A stretch of DNA of 64,000 nucleotides from Entrophospora sp. SA101 (GCA_958430865.1 CAUDNR010004223.1:62001-126000); one strand, 5' to 3'. Shown: positions 22,821 to 35,650, counted from the first letter of the stretch. Program-made: numbers and translations. The notes: generated by a model from the sequence alone, not told the origin.

Positions 22821-25317
22821 TTTTATTGTATTAATATATATATTAATTATAAAAATAATAATTCATGAAAATCAAGGTATATACAGTATATATTATTATG
22901 GGAAAACCCCTCTTAAGTTAAAATATTAGCTTAATAAAAAAAAAATGGAGAATTTTATCCTGGTCCTGTCTTAAAGAAAATTTTTTTTACTTTTTTTTGA
23001 AAAAAAAAAAAATCAATCGAGCATTAATAAACATTAAAGATGGATGGTACAATAAACAGAGACTATTTTTTGTGTTGATGCCTTATTTTTTCAAATAAAT
23101 GTGGCTTTTTACATTATACAAGATTCTTTATCAAATGATTGGTATACATTTGGGTAATTGTTATTAATGTTAACGTCAATGATAAGAAATGCCTGGGGCG
23201 AAAAAAACAACGCAACTATTGGTGCTTAGACAATTTGAAAACATCTCGATATGCAACATTTGATCATTGGATGGAAACTTATAAATGCTAAAGTGTATTT
23301 CTTCAGGGCTCAAATATTAAAACATTACAATTACTCTCTTATTCCCCACACACATAAGGCTAATATGACCTGGGCCTCAATGATACGATGATGCAATTAA
23401 ATCGTAGCTCAGAGGTTTATCGAAATGGCAACATTGTTAAAGGAGACTTCCAAAGCCTCTCGCTTGTCCAAAGGCTTCCGACGCATCGGAGGTCTCACCC
23501 GTGAAAAAATTCCATAGATATAAAGTGTGTGAGAGTACATGACTGGATTTTTCGATGGAGAAAATTTTCGTATGATCAAGGTTGGCGTTGGACATAATTA
23601 TTATTATCCTACACCTCTAGATCCGAATCCAACAACCTTCCATTTCAATCACCAATTTAACCACTATCATCTGACTTACCATCATCAAGAACTCCAAGTC
23701 ATAATACACCTTACAACTCCAATCTTGCTGTCTATGACTTATTCATTTTACTTTTTTGGGAATGGTTTTAAGGAGGAATTCTACAATTTATAATTGGGAG
23801 AGAAATAATTTTTGAGAGAATTTTGGAATAGAATTATTATATTTATTATTTATTTATTATTTATTTATTATTTATTTATTTTGGTTCCATAAGTTTCATT
23901 TCTTACTTATTTGGATATAACATTAACACATTACATAATAATAATCAAAATTATTCACGTCTGAGGGGAAAAAAGACAAGTAATAATTTATTTATTTGGC
24001 CACTCTGGCGTAAATCTATTATTACAATTGCTAATATTGGTAGTACCACCTTCATTTTTTTTTCTTTTTCTCTATCCCTTTTATAATTCTTTTTTTGTTT
24101 TTTTTTTTTTGTAGTGAAGGCAGCAATTCCCTTTCATTCTCTATATAGCACACAATTTGTGGATTACCAAATGAAAAAAATATGGATTCAGCTAAAGAAT
24201 TGTTTGGAATCCTCCCACACCTTTTAAAATTTCCATCAAGTTTGATTATTTTATCAATCTTTTTGTTGATATCATAGAGTTGATTTTTACAGGTTTGATA
24301 AGATAGTAAGTAGAATAGTTGGTCCAATCAACAATCCACAAAAAAATAGGTTTTTTTTATAATGCTGATTTTGATTTGAGTTTTGCTTTAAAAATGTAAA
24401 ATAGCAGTAAGAATTACGACAATGATTCTTTTTAATATCATTGGTAAAAAAAAAATCATATTTCAATTTTAAATTTTACGGAATTTTCTCGCGAAAAATA
24501 AAAAATGGGCTGTAATTTCTTGTGATATCATAAATGTTCAACTTTGTCCGGCTTTTCCATTTAATCCATTTTTGTCATTATTAATAACAATGAATAGATT
24601 AGGTTTTTTTATATATTTTGAGTAAAAATTGTTACACATGTTTTCAAACATAAAGTAAATATTTCAAGCCTTTCTACTAGATCCAATTTCTTTGCCGATT
24701 ATATAATCTTTGTATTATTTATTTAAATAAAAATTTGGTAGTCCATATTAATATTTTGCATAAAGGTGCAGCACGAAATTTTTATTACACGATAATCACG
24801 TGCAAGTCACGGGCGTTCAGTGGTTTACGGGAATGAAAATTGCAGTGCAAAGTGTAGAGGATCACCACGCGCCGAACTTGGAAGGATCATTTAAACTAAC
24901 GTTAAACTATAAATTAAAGTTTTAAGAAAATAAATTAAAATTAAATTAACCAGTTGGTTACGTGCATTTACATCTTATTGTTAATTTCGCTAATATCATT
25001 TAAAAATCGTTCTCTTAATATACAATTTATTGAATATGTTTCCGCTCTTCTTCTTTTTAGTATTTTTAGCATATTTGGAACAGGGTTAGAGATTCACCTT
25101 TTCAAAGGAGATACAGTAGACATTTAACAATACAAAAGGCCCCAATATTATCAACGAGCTTAATTATCGAAACATCAAGATTACTTTGTAATATATAAAA
25201 TTTGATTTATTTATCAATTAAGAGAACATATATTTGTAAAAGATATTTATGTATTTGAAAAGTAAAAAAAAAAAAAACTAATACAATTTTTTTATTTTTA
25301 TCATTCTTACAAGGAAA
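22821..25317. other. Intergenic region downstream of metallothionein (left arm)
   Basis: No gene assigned. Positions 23400-23530 are a small GC-richer island with an intact 30-codon frame starting at 23425 on the plus strand (basic, MATLLKETSKASRLSK). The frame at 23539-23793 is His/Tyr-rich and unconvincing. Positions 23838-23880 are a TTTATTA microsatellite. A 91-codon minus frame at 24327-24052 ends in a poly-Lys run that comes from a homopolymer. Confidence 0.45.
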
Positions 25318-25645
25318 TTATTTTTTTTCGCATTCACAACTTCCAGCAGCGCAGCTACAGCCTGAAGCACAATTGCAGGTACTAAGTAGTAGTAGTAGTA
25401 GTAATAATAATAATAATAGCAAGAAGAAATTAAATTAATCTTTTAAAGAAAATAAATCTTTAGATTGATTAATCGCAATAATAAAATATTATTGTTTACC
25501 ATTCTGGTTCAGTTTCGATTTTTTGATCAACGAAAATTTTTTGTTTGTCAGCAGTTGACTTGGTATTAGTACTTCCACAAGTACAAGAGTTAGGTTCACA
25601 TTGGCAGGTATCGTTACAATTGCAATTACTACCGCAAGAAGACAT
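25318..25645 (-). CDS. Metallothionein (left-arm copy)
   Basis: Two exons, 25645-25500 and 25381-25318, encode 69 aa. Fourteen cysteines sit in two clusters of seven: residues 4, 8, 10, 14, 16, 21, 23 and 49, 51, 53, 57, 59, 64, 66. They are mostly CxC pairs, joined by a cysteine-free linker of 25 residues rich in Lys, Asp and Thr. This is the two-domain layout of metallothioneins, cytosolic thiolate-cluster proteins that bind Cu, Zn or Cd. Size and layout resemble metallothioneins described from arbuscular mycorrhizal fungi. The intron splits the codon of Cys49; reading through it stops at once, so splicing is needed for the second cluster. UreF is transcribed divergently from a start 752 bp away. 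An identical copy lies at 54686-55013. Confidence 0.9.
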
Positions 25646-25734
25646 TTTTTGATTTTATGATTTATTTATTTTTTAAATTGTTATTTATTCAGTACAAGTG
25701 TGAATTGATTAATCAAAAGGATTTTTGACAGAAC

Positions 25735-25742
25735 TATTTATA
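25735..25742 (-). promoter_or_regulatory. TATA box of metallothionein (left-arm copy)
   Basis: TATAAATA on the minus strand, about 90 nt before the start codon at 25645. This is a clear match, inside a spacer shared with the divergent UreF gene. I did not identify metal-response elements with confidence. Confidence 0.5.
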
Positions 25743-26397
25743 ATTGTTTTTTTTTGTTATTATCATCATCACGAAAAAAAGAAATTAAAGATTTACTTTG
25801 ATGATTAATTGATTTATCCAATTAATATACAAAACAGTTAAACATCAAATGTCTTTAACAAATCATTTAAATCCCTCACTCCTAATACTGATAATACTAG
25901 CGAAATTAATAGTTTTCAACTTTAATTACGACAACTGAATAAATTTAATGAATGAATGAACAAACGAATGAAAAAAAGGGATTCGGTGAGGTATTTAATT
26001 TAATATTAATTAGTTTGTCATGTTACGTGTCATGCCATGCAATAAACCTTTATTTATTCAAGATCAGTCAGTTGCTAGAATAAGCCACCTTATCGAAATT
26101 TTTTAAGGTTTTAATGTATGTAGCATGTATGTAATCTGTATGAAATTTTATTTCATTCATGTATGCACTCCATACGCAGTATGATTTCTTAGATAAGATT
26201 TATTTTCTCATGGGACATTTATTAAGAATTTCAATTATTTTATTTTTGTAGATATTTGAAAATCCCAACCTTTAAAAATATTATTAAGAACATTATCATC
26301 ATCAAAATCTAACGTCGTTATCGGCATCCAACATCGTCCTATCATCATCCATAAACTTCCTATCATCCATAATTTATTCATCATCCACAATAATAAT

Positions 26398-27335
26398 ATG
26401 AATGTTGAAAATAATCGAGAGGATTGGTTACTTTGGCAAATTTCAGATTCTGCTTTACCTACTGGTGGCTTTGTCGCATCTTCAGGTTTAGAAAGTGCTA
26501 TACAAACTGGTTATGTTCATGATATTCCCAGTTTATCGATATTTTTATCCTCCAGCATAGATAATTATGCATTTTCATCCCTACCATTTGTAACTGGTTC
26601 ATGGAACATCGGAAACACTAATAATGAGGAGGAGGAGGAAGAGGAAGAGAAGGATAAAGATGTAATATTGAGGAAAATTATGGAATTGGATGACTTGTAT
26701 GATTCCTGTACAAGCAATCATGTTGCAAAGCGTGCGTCAAAAGCTCAAGGTGTTGCAATGTTGATTTTATTTAGTAAATCGTTTAATAAAGGAGAAGGAG
26801 AAACAACAATTGTAAAAGATAAAGAAAATCAAAATAGTAATAATGATAATGACGATAATAATAATGATGATAGTAGGTTTAATGATAAAATAGTAGAAGA
26901 TTTTAAATTAAATGTTAGAAAAGAATTGGCATGCGGACATTTGCCGGTGTGTTTTGGATTGGTTACTAGATATCTCGGAATAAGCCTGGGTGATTATTTA
27001 TATCACTTTATTTGGTAATTTTAAAAATTTTTTTAGGTTTTTTTTTTTTTCACTAACCATTTGCTATTATATATTACTGTAATTTTTTAGAAAAAACGCA
27101 ACATTTATATCTTTTTCTTTTTGCAAGAGCAATTATCTCGGCAGCGGTTCGATTGAATATAATCGGACCTTATTATTCTCAAAGAATGTTAACAGAATGC
27201 TGCCAGGTATATGTAGAAAATTCGTTGAAAAAAACTTGTAATATCAAGGTTAATGATGCATCTCAAACATCACCTTTATTAGATATTTTACAAGGAAGAC
27301 ACGACAAATTATATTCCAGATTATTTAATAGTTGA
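26398..27335 (+). CDS. ureF: Urease accessory protein UreF (left-arm copy)
   Basis: Two exons, 26398-26989 and 27091-27335, give 278 aa. Family features in order: WLLWQISDSALPTGGFVAS and GLESAIQTG near the N-terminus, RASKAQG in the middle, then HLPVCFGLVTRYLGISLE, KTQHLYLFLFARAIISAAVR and LNIIGPYYSQ. These match UreF, which with UreD/UreH and UreG delivers nickel to apo-urease in the cytosol. The donor chosen (GTGATT at 26990) is the only one that joins GISL to EKTQ in frame; a later in-frame stop would otherwise truncate the protein. An acidic Glu run (about residues 78-86) and an Asn/Asp tract (about residues 148-161) are fungal low-complexity insertions. The mirror copy is at 52996-53933. 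Confidence 0.92.
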
Positions 27336-28635
27336 TTGATTAATTATAACTAACAATATTAATTTATCCATTACCATATTAATTTAAAAAAATTTTCTTT
27401 ATGTATAATTTTAGAAAATAAAAAATTTTTCAAATTCATCATAATCCTTGTTAATTAATAATAGCAGTAATCTCAAGATATGAAAGGTTCGTCAATGATG
27501 ACGATTGATTTATTACGATAATAATAATAATAATATTCTAACGTCACTATTATTGTTGTTGTAACAATTATAGATATGGTATGATACGATAATTGCAAAT
27601 TGTATGAATCAATTAATGAAATGAATGAACGTGTGTATATAAAATGAAATAGCATCGTGGTCAATCATTATTCTAAACGTTATTATTTATTGTCATAATT
27701 ACAACAATAGCAGACAATAGTGATAGTTATAGTATCAATAATGATTTAATTTGTCGATTTAGTTTTCTATCAGTAAATCATATTCGGTAGTTAGCATTAA
27801 CAAGCATTAATGTTATTATTGTAACTTGTTTCGCAACTACTTTGTTGATCAAGATTTAAATTTTCACGAGTGAAAAACCAGAAGGAAATTATATAGCGAC
27901 AAATATTTACGTTTTACTGACTTCCAAAAAAAAAATTTATAAAGTGTGTCCGGTTAACATTAATAATAGTAATAATAAATAATTAAATTTTGCTTTGCCT
28001 TTCCATACATGTAACACGTAAAACGAAAACTGGAAAAAAAAAATGCTGCACATCATGTAACTGTTGTACAGTACTTCAGCCCATACAAAAAGATCGCTTT
28101 ATTTGTATATAGAATATAGAATACAAAATGTAAAATTTAAAAATGATGATAATCTTTTTCAAAAAGAAAAAGAAAATTGTTTAATTAGAAAAAACTGCCG
28201 TATCTATCTGTTTCTATTTCTATTTTATTTAAAATATGCATGTGATAATGTAATGTTATATAGATGTGCATTTTATTTTCATAAATATTTATGTTTTATT
28301 TTATATTATTTATAAAATCTTTTAAAATCAGCCTTATAAAACCAAATTATTCGTAAAAATTCCCCTTTTTTATTTAATTATAAATTATTATTCTTTGTAA
28401 ATAATTTTTAATTCAATTACCTTCAAAAAAAAGTCTTATTAAAAAAAATTTTTTTTTTTAAAAATCTCAATTTCATCTTGCATATACAATAATTATAGAT
28501 AGAATCATTCATCATTATTAAACAACTTTTCGAAAGTTTTAAACACACCACACACACATTATATCCTAAAATTGATTATAATTATCTAAAATTAAAATAA
28601 ACAATTTAAATAATCAATAAAATAATCCCAAAACA
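27336..28635. other. Intergenic region (left arm), nothing recognised
   Basis: 1.3 kb of AT-rich DNA between UreF and the Ivy1-like gene, both on the plus strand. Frames at 27473-27664 and 28064-28315 are composition-driven. The last 120 bases before 28636 have an A/C-rich, T-poor leader typical of a fungal 5' UTR. Confidence 0.5.
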
Positions 28636-30656
28636 ATGTACAATTACGCAGGCATACCAATTTCACCAACACCATCAATTAGAACCATAACCTCAATATC
28701 GTCATTTTCATCGATTAGAACTGCAGAGCCGGTTTCTGCTGATTCGTTTGTAATGATTTCCAAGGCTGACACACGTTCAACCTTTGAAACCTATGAATCT
28801 CTATTAAGCGCCTCAAAAAACTACAGAAATCAAATGATTGCCCTTTCACAAGCTGCTGCTAGTTTTGGTCAAGCATTAGAAAGAACCGCTCGTTGTAAAG
28901 GCGCAGATGAAGCTGGTTAGTGGGAGATGATTTTGGAAGAAATAATTAATTATTAGCTGGCTGGTTGACTAGCTGACTGACTTTACTTACTGATGATTGA
29001 TTTTCATTGTGTTTAGGTCCTGGGTTACAAGCTGCCGCCGGTTTACATTACCTAATGTCAAATCATCAACAACTTTTGGTACTTGCCATTATTATTATTA
29101 TCTAAATAAATGGCTTTGCATGTTTACATGCTCACATGCTTACATAAAATGCTTACATACATTGTTTTTTTCTTTTACCAGAGCGATACGTTCTATAAAC
29201 AATTTGAAATTCCATTACTAGAAAATTTTGACGAACACAAATCAGTGATCATTGGTAATGAAGAAACTTACGAGAAATTGATGAGTGAAATGAGCAAAAA
29301 AATCAAGGAAACCGAAGCTCGAAATTTAAAAAATGGTCGCAAACGCCAAAGAGGTAAACATTGATTGATAGAATGATATGTGTATATTACGTATGCATAT
29401 TATATACTATTTACTAATATAGTAATTTTTACCAAAATAATTATTTGTGTCTGTAGATCTTGGACAATTTCGTAAGGTATTTAAAAATTTTTTGTTCACC
29501 AAATTCTAAAAAAAGAATTGATTGAATCCTAATTTTTTTTTTCTAACATCATCTAATCTTTTCTATTAAAGGCTTTAAAAGATTTAACAAAACAAGTAGA
29601 GGAGCTTGAAAAATTGAAAAACGAACATTATAAACAAACTTTAGAAAATGAACAAAGGAATTTAAATTTTATTCTTTCAAAAGTTTCTTCGGTTGTAAAA
29701 ACAGAAGTTAATATCTTTGAAAGAATATGTAATAAAGGAAAAGCTGATCCTTTATTAGAACAGGTAAACAACAACAGCAAATAATATGTGTATTTATGAT
29801 ATGTGTTTATGGCGTGTACTCACACTCATACACATTATAATTTATTCATTTGTAGATGATAACAGAAGGAAATGATCCATTTAGTTCAGGTCAAACAAAA
29901 GATCAATCTTCACTATCTCCTTCATCAATTTACAACAACAACATAACAAATGGACATTCGAGAAACAACAGCAACAATAATAGTAATGAGATTCCTTGTT
30001 GCTCACCGACATTAACAAATTTTTCATCCGAGAATCTTGGAATGTATAACTCACCAAGTAAACTTCCCCGTACAAGTCTCTTTTCTAAAGATTATAATAG
30101 ATCATCTGCAAGTTCTTTATATCAAGATGGTGATGATGATGAAGATACCAATGAATTTTACTTTTATCATAACGATAATAACAGTAATAATTTCCTATCT
30201 TATAATGGTAGTGAAAACCGTTCATCACCACTAAAAATAAATAGACCAAACTTTGTTTCAAACATTAGTGATCTTGCATCGCTTTCACCAAATTCTGGCA
30301 ATCCTTCCGACAACGAAGATGATGGTACCACTGTAAACAATCATCATTTTTTAAATATTTCTGGTGATTCTGATTTATTCGTTAGTAAAAGTTTTAATTT
30401 CGATTCAGAGGAAAATGGTAGTTTGGCCAACAGTTTTCACGATGTCGTAGATGGAAATATGGAAGATAAGGATTGTGATGAGAATGATAATACACCAAAT
30501 CAAGCTTTCTTATGTGTTAATAACAACAAGGTTGTTGTTGATAAAGAAGAAAAATCATCACAACAATCATTTTTATCAAATACAGACACTAAACCATTAT
30601 TTGGGTCAAATTCTCCTTTTATAACAAGAAGTCGTTCTTCTACAATATTTGCTTAA
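28636..30656 (+). CDS. Ivy1-like BAR/IMD-domain membrane-binding protein (left-arm copy)
   Basis: Six exons, 28636-28915, 29017-29078, 29182-29353, 29457-29476, 29572-29763 and 29856-30656, give 508 aa in one frame. After a Ser/Thr/Pro-rich N-terminus come ISKADTRSTFETYESLLSAS, LSQAAASFGQALE, GLQAAAGLHYLMSNHQQLL, FEIPLLENFDEHK and a long helical coiled coil through KKIKETEARNLKN, LKDLTKQVEELEKLKNEHY and DPFSS. This order fits fungal Ivy1-type I-BAR proteins, which in yeast bind phospholipids and Ypt7 at the vacuole. The C-terminal half (about residues 250-508) is a disordered Ser/Asn/Asp-rich tail. Exon 4 is only 20 nt. The family call is from memory of the conserved order; function here is inferred. 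The mirror copy is at 49675-51695. Confidence 0.8.
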
Positions 30657-31616
30657 TTTTTATTAATTAGCATTAATTTATTATTTATATATTTATATTC
30701 ATTTATGTAAATTTTCAATTTATTAATATTGTTTGTAATCGCTTTTATTTTTTTCTTTCACACCTCTCTTCTATTATATATATAGATTGTACAAAAAATC
30801 CGCATTCCATCAATACAATAATACATTAATATATGATATGCTATTTATAATTCTCCTTTTTGATTTTTTTTTTCTTTTTTTTTTAAAAAAAAATTTTTAT
30901 TAAGTTTAATTTATAAAAAAAAAAAATATATATTTATAATATATATACACATCACAGTTTAAAAAAAATATATATAAAATAAAAAATAAATCTAGATTTA
31001 GACGACAAAAATTGAAATTATTTTTGGGAAAAAAGTAATTGCGGTAATAATTAATATAAAATAATATCAATGGAATTTTTAAACAGTTCAAACATAATCA
31101 TTTTCGGCGTTTCAGAAAGATGGAAAACACCTATGATCACCACTATGCTTTATTATTATTATGTACGTCATGTAAATAAACTTTGCCATTTGATTACGTG
31201 GACATAAAGGAATTAGTAATTCATTTACTATTTGTTAACAAATAAAAAAAAAATAATTCCAAACTCCAAAGGTTGTGCAAACTGCATAAATTTTTAAATA
31301 GTAACCCTGCAGGGCTGTCACATTATTATATAATACAAAACTGTTTTCTCCCATTTGTAATCAATCCTTTCACAAATCACCATCCCACAAAAAAAAAAGG
31401 ATTAAGCCGTGGATTAATTTGAATAAGTTTTTTGATTATTATAAAATTTTCAAATATTAGTGAATTTTCTTATTTTGAAAAAAATTAGTAATTATTATTA
31501 TTATATATTATTATTGTTATTATTATACATTGAATACAGTTGGTTATCTGCTATATTAATTTAATAAACATAATAAATAATTATTTAATGATAATATACT
31601 AATTAGAAAATTAAAA
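30657..31616. other. Convergent intergenic region (left arm)
   Basis: It lies between two genes converging on it, so it should contain both 3' ends. It is dominated by T/A homopolymers (30860-31020) and TTA microsatellites near 31490-31560. No gene recognised. Confidence 0.5.
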
Positions 31617-32310
31617 TTAAGAGGACACTTCATTAACTGCATATTGTTGACCAAGCGATTTAACTTTTTCAATTAATGCTTTGAACGCGGCCTTTTGTTC
31701 TGCAGTTGGTTTAACTTCTGATATTGATTGTATACATCCTTCTGCACATCCTATTTATCAAAAAGGAATTTTTGTTATTATATATAAATAGTTATAATAG
31801 CAGTTGTAGTAATTTAATTAATTAATAAATACCATTACGCCATTCAAAATCTTCGGATTGAAAAGTAATAGATGTATCAAATCCATAAATATCTTCGCTA
31901 GCCTGATCACTCTCAGTAGGTAACTTTGAAAGATTTTCACGAACATCATTGGAAAATTCTTTAACTTGATTACTAAAAAAAAATATATCAACCAATTTAA
32001 TTGTTTGTAATTATAATAAATAATTGAAAAATATTATTATTATTACCTGGTGACTACACCTTGTTTAGATTTAAGTTCTCTATTCACAAGAGCTGAATCG
32101 TTAACTACGCCACCATTTTCATCACCATTTATTTCTATACGTCGTCTTATCAAAAAATTATCATCACCATTATTAATGGATTCCTTATTATTTAATATAT
32201 ATATATATATATATATTTACACATAAGATGGATTATTATAATCACCTGACAGTTGGTGGTTTAAAACCTCCCCTAATTCCTTCGACCAACACTATACGAA
32301 AAGAACTCAT
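31617..32310 (-). CDS. Conserved-looking protein of unknown function, 145 aa (left-arm copy)
   Basis: Four exons on the minus strand, 32310-32246, 32145-32047, 31972-31833 and 31750-31617, total 438 nt in frame. The protein starts MSSFRIVLVEGIRGGFKPP, continues TVRRRIEINGDENGG after the first splice, has an acidic middle with ITFQSEDFEWRNG, then CAEGCIQSISE and a helical C-terminal AEQKAAFKALIEKVKSLGQQ. There is no signal peptide or membrane segment. The CxxxC pair and final helix are the only notable features; I do not recognise the family. The acceptor at 32146 was preferred because the earlier AG would break the frame. The mirror copy is at 48021-48714. Confidence 0.7.
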
Positions 32311-33669
32311 TATACAGAAAGAAGAAAACTTTTTTAAATAAAAATATAAATTATAGAAAATTTAAATTCAAGCCGAGAGAATATTTTTCAACTTGCGCAT
32401 CAAAAAAGTTTAAAATGCTCAATTTTAACCTTATTCGTACAAGTTCATTGATCATACGGAAATCTGTGTATGAAATCATGCATATCCTTGATGTCATGAA
32501 TTTGCTTTTTAAGTTAAATTGATTAAATCTAGAACAAAATTTAATTAAATTTTTCAACTTCTTTTTTTTATGATCATTTCTTTTTCTAATCAATTTGATT
32601 GTTCGTTGATTGGCTGATTGTTTGGCGAGTGCATTTAATGATATATATATATCTAGTAAGTATAATTTTTTGAACCGAAATAGATCCAAAATTGGTTAAA
32701 AGGACTAGGATTGTCTAAATTAGGAATTTGGATGTTTTACAAAAACAAATTGCCGGCATTATAACAATAATAATTTATTGTTTTGGCCAAAAAATAACAC
32801 TAACTGCTTTCTATTATATAAATTTTTGAAACAGGTGATTTCAAAAATGACATTACTAATCACCTGATTTTTAAAAATATGTTCTTTAAAAAATTGTTCG
32901 TTGTTAGTTATTATCAGTTGGGAATTTTAATTAATAAACAATAATAACCAAGACAACAATTTCCTCTCCAGAATGCATTCATTTGCTCCAACTGTTCATA
33001 TGACCCAGGGCCCAGGGTTATGTTGATGAGTATATATGCGCGCGATCGGACGAATTGCTTTGCTGGATAAATTACGCATTCTAAATTCCGACTATTCCCA
33101 ATTGAGTATCTCCAAAGCAAGCTTTATAAGAAGATAAAAGATTAGAAGTTATAAATTGTAATGTACTGCAGAGCTTGAGACAACCATTATAAAACTATAT
33201 AAACCGATCACTTGTTCCATGATACTCGGGAATATGTATACTAAATATCTATTAAATTTTGTGTAACAAGTAATATAAAAACAATGGTGAATTAAATTTT
33301 TTTTGTATACCTAATTTGGTAACTCACGACTCGCATCAAACTGTTCCTCCTTTAAACTTTGTCGTCTTATCCAATATTATCAAGGCTTTTTACACTATTT
33401 ATCAAGTGACGTTATAACCTTTATATATATATATCCATTCATTCCAGCCATAAAAAACCTGGTTTTTTTTTTTTTAATAATTATTGATTTACACGTGAAT
33501 GAATGTTAATAAATTGATTAATATATTTGTCACACGAATTAATTTCACAAAATGTTCTATATATATTAATTTATTTTTTTTCAAGTGAGAAAATATTTAT
33601 TGCAACGTAAAAAACAAAATCGCTTTTTAATTAAAGAGGTGAAAATAAAAGAGAAAAGAGAAAGAGAAA
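32311..33669. other. Divergent promoter region (left arm)
   Basis: 1.36 kb between divergent genes. Minus-strand frames at 32351-32689 (Lys/Leu-rich) and 32914-33120 lack family features. A GC-rich patch with GGGCCCAGGG and GCGCGCGATCG lies at 33005-33055. The stretch before 33670 is A/G-rich (AAAAGAGAAAAGAG), like a 5' UTR. Confidence 0.45.
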
Positions 33670-35227
33670 ATGATAAAAAAAAGTCACAAAGTTAGTTCGT
33701 CTGATTCAAAATTAATCACATTAAAACTTGAAGAGAAATGTAGACTTGAAAACCAAAATAATAATAATAATATTAACAAACATGAAGGTGTGGAGGGAAC
33801 AAAGGTTTGTTGTACTGGTGGTAGTTGTAGTAGTAGTAGTAGTGAAAAATTTAAAGGCAATGAGAAAGTGATTGAGAAGAGATAATAACAGAGATAATTC
33901 TATTTTTTTTTTTCGAAAATTAGGTTCGTAAAGAAGGATCAATAAAACATTTAGGAATAACATTGACAGCGTCACCTACTATACAACATACAGATTTATT
34001 GCATTACATAGCGAAAAAAGAACGCAAAGTGCTTGAATTAAGAGAAGAGTTAAAGAGAAACGAAGAGGAATTGAGTTTATTGAAGAAAAAATGGGAAACC
34101 ATTTTCACAAATCAAATCATTAATAGCCCAGAGAGTCCAATAAATAACAATAAGGATAATGAAAATAATAATAATAATAACAACAATAATAATAATGCTA
34201 TCACTGCTACTAATGGTGATCGTAATAAACAAGATGGAAACGGAAAAGAAAAGGAGAATGTGAATGGTGTTGGAATTGGAGAAAATGATGATGATGATCA
34301 ATCAGATGACGTTGAAGTTATAAAGTTAATGAATGGATTAAGTAAGGGAATAGTGGGAGTAGTTAATGGCATAAAGAATGTAGCAGAAAGTGAAGTGTAA
34401 GTGATTAAATTAAAAAAAAAAAATGACGACGATGATTATTATTTCTTACAAGTTGTTTCTAATCTAATTTACCCACTCGTACTTTTTTTTTTTAGAACTC
34501 ATGAAAAATTATTAAAGATTAGAACAGTGGTTGCAGATGTTGCAAATTATGAGCCGTAAGTTATAATATTATTATCAATTATATATAATCAATCATAATC
34601 AATCATTCAATTAATATAAATTATATATGTATAGTGTTAAACAAACAAAAAAAATGACTTTTGATTTTACATCACAAGCTTTTGACAATATCACTAAAGG
34701 ATTTTCTTCAATAGCACAATCTGAAACGTAATTACTTTTATTGTTTATTTTTTTGATGGGTAAATTTGTATTGTCATCTTCCAAATAAATAACAAATTAT
34801 CATTATTAGAATTAGGAATGCAAGAAGAAAGACATTGGAAACTGTTTATCAATTGAATGAAGTATTGGCTCCAACTTCTCCTCCTCCTCCTCCTATCACA
34901 TCCAACAATTCCATCTATGCATCCTCGCCCATTTCTACATCACCACCACCACTACCATCTACATCCACATTTTCATCATCATCATCATCGTCATCAACAT
35001 TTTCTTCTTCCTCTTCACCTTCATCTACCACTTCAACAAATCCTAATTCTCCAAAAACTCCAATACAACAAACTTGGTCACCAACAAGCCAAACTTTCGG
35101 TGTTTTCACTATACAGAATTCAAAACAATCAGATGAAATAATATCAACAACAACAACAACAAAAAGTGAAGAAAATAATGATGGTTATAATGAAGAATCA
35201 TTATACATATTTAATGAATTATTTTGA
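33670..35227 (+). CDS. Coiled-coil protein with low-complexity tracts (intact copy)
   Basis: Five exons, 33670-33804, 33924-34396, 34496-34555, 34635-34727 and 34810-35227, give 392 aa in frame. After a basic N-terminus comes a heptad-like helix at about residues 63-103 (LLHYIAKKERKVLELREEL, then KRNEEELSLLKKKW). A poly-Asn/Asp tract follows, then VEVIKLMNGLSKGIVGVVNG, THEKLLKIRTVVADVANYEP, FDFTSQAFDNITKGFSSIA, ARRKTLETVYQLNEVLAP and a Pro/Ser-rich tail. It may correspond to a fungal coiled-coil domain of unknown function, but I do not recognise it securely. The repeat boundary falls at 35144, inside the last exon, 83 bases before its end, so only this copy keeps the native C-terminus. Confidence 0.75.
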
Positions 35228-35650
35228 TTATAAATACAATTACTATAAATATTAATTTAATTTATCATTTTTTATTATTATTTATCATCCTTGATTTATT
35301 TACAATGAACAATTTAAAGAAATTTTTACTATTAGTATTCTCTAATTCAAATTTCTCTTACTGCATTTTAAGTTTTCCTTTTACATATATAAAAATATAA
35401 TATTTCACGAGAAAGCGATTTTCATATCGTGTAACAAAAACCAACCACCAATCAAAATTCGAAAACTTAGTCGTGTGAGAGTAATTTATCACGCGAACTT
35501 AGGAGGCGCAGTAGCAATTCATGTGTATATAAATAAATGTTTTCCCCCCAAAAAAAAAAAGTACACGTTAATAAAATAGTGTTAATAATAAATATTTAAG
35601 GAAAATAATAATAATTATCTTTGTTATTTATATTCTCTTTTCAAATCAAA
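35228..35650. promoter_or_regulatory. Intergenic/promoter region of RPA1
   Basis: 423 bases between the end of the coiled-coil gene and the RPA1 start. It contains ACGCG-like strings (ATCACGCGAAC near 35490), which resemble the MluI-type cell-cycle box upstream of yeast DNA-replication genes. That match is short and suggestive only. Confidence 0.3.

Larger units (their letters stand above)
16331..35144 (+). repeat. Left arm of an 18.8-kb perfect-looking inverted repeat
   Basis: Position x here pairs with 80331-x in 45187-64000. The relation holds at both ends and for every open frame compared (for example 17871/62460, 23539/56792, 26398/53933, 32351/47980), so there is no net length difference, even across long homopolymers. 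The inner edge is exact: 35141-35144 match and 35145 (C) does not. The left limit given is only the position that pairs with the end of the window. Confidence 0.97.

Noticed and set aside
23360..23440. Possible tRNA (GTAGCTCAGAGGTTTATCGAAATGGC)
   Set aside because: A D-loop-like GTAGCTCAGAGG string is present, but no matching acceptor stem, anticodon arm or GTTCGAATC T-loop could be folded around it.
28064..28315. 83-codon frame upstream of the Ivy1-like gene
   Set aside because: Tyr/Phe/Leu-rich composition typical of random AT-rich DNA, with no recognisable motif or exon partner.
32351..32689. 112-codon minus-strand frame
   Set aside because: Biased Lys/Leu composition from AT-rich DNA, no domain, no splice context, and it overlaps the promoter region of the neighbouring gene.
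33805..33885. Exon extension encoding a Cys/Ser-rich stretch (CCTGGSCSSSSS)
   Set aside because: It ends in a stop without joining the conserved downstream exon. Splicing at GTTTGT (33805) to 33924 keeps a single frame through the rest of the gene.
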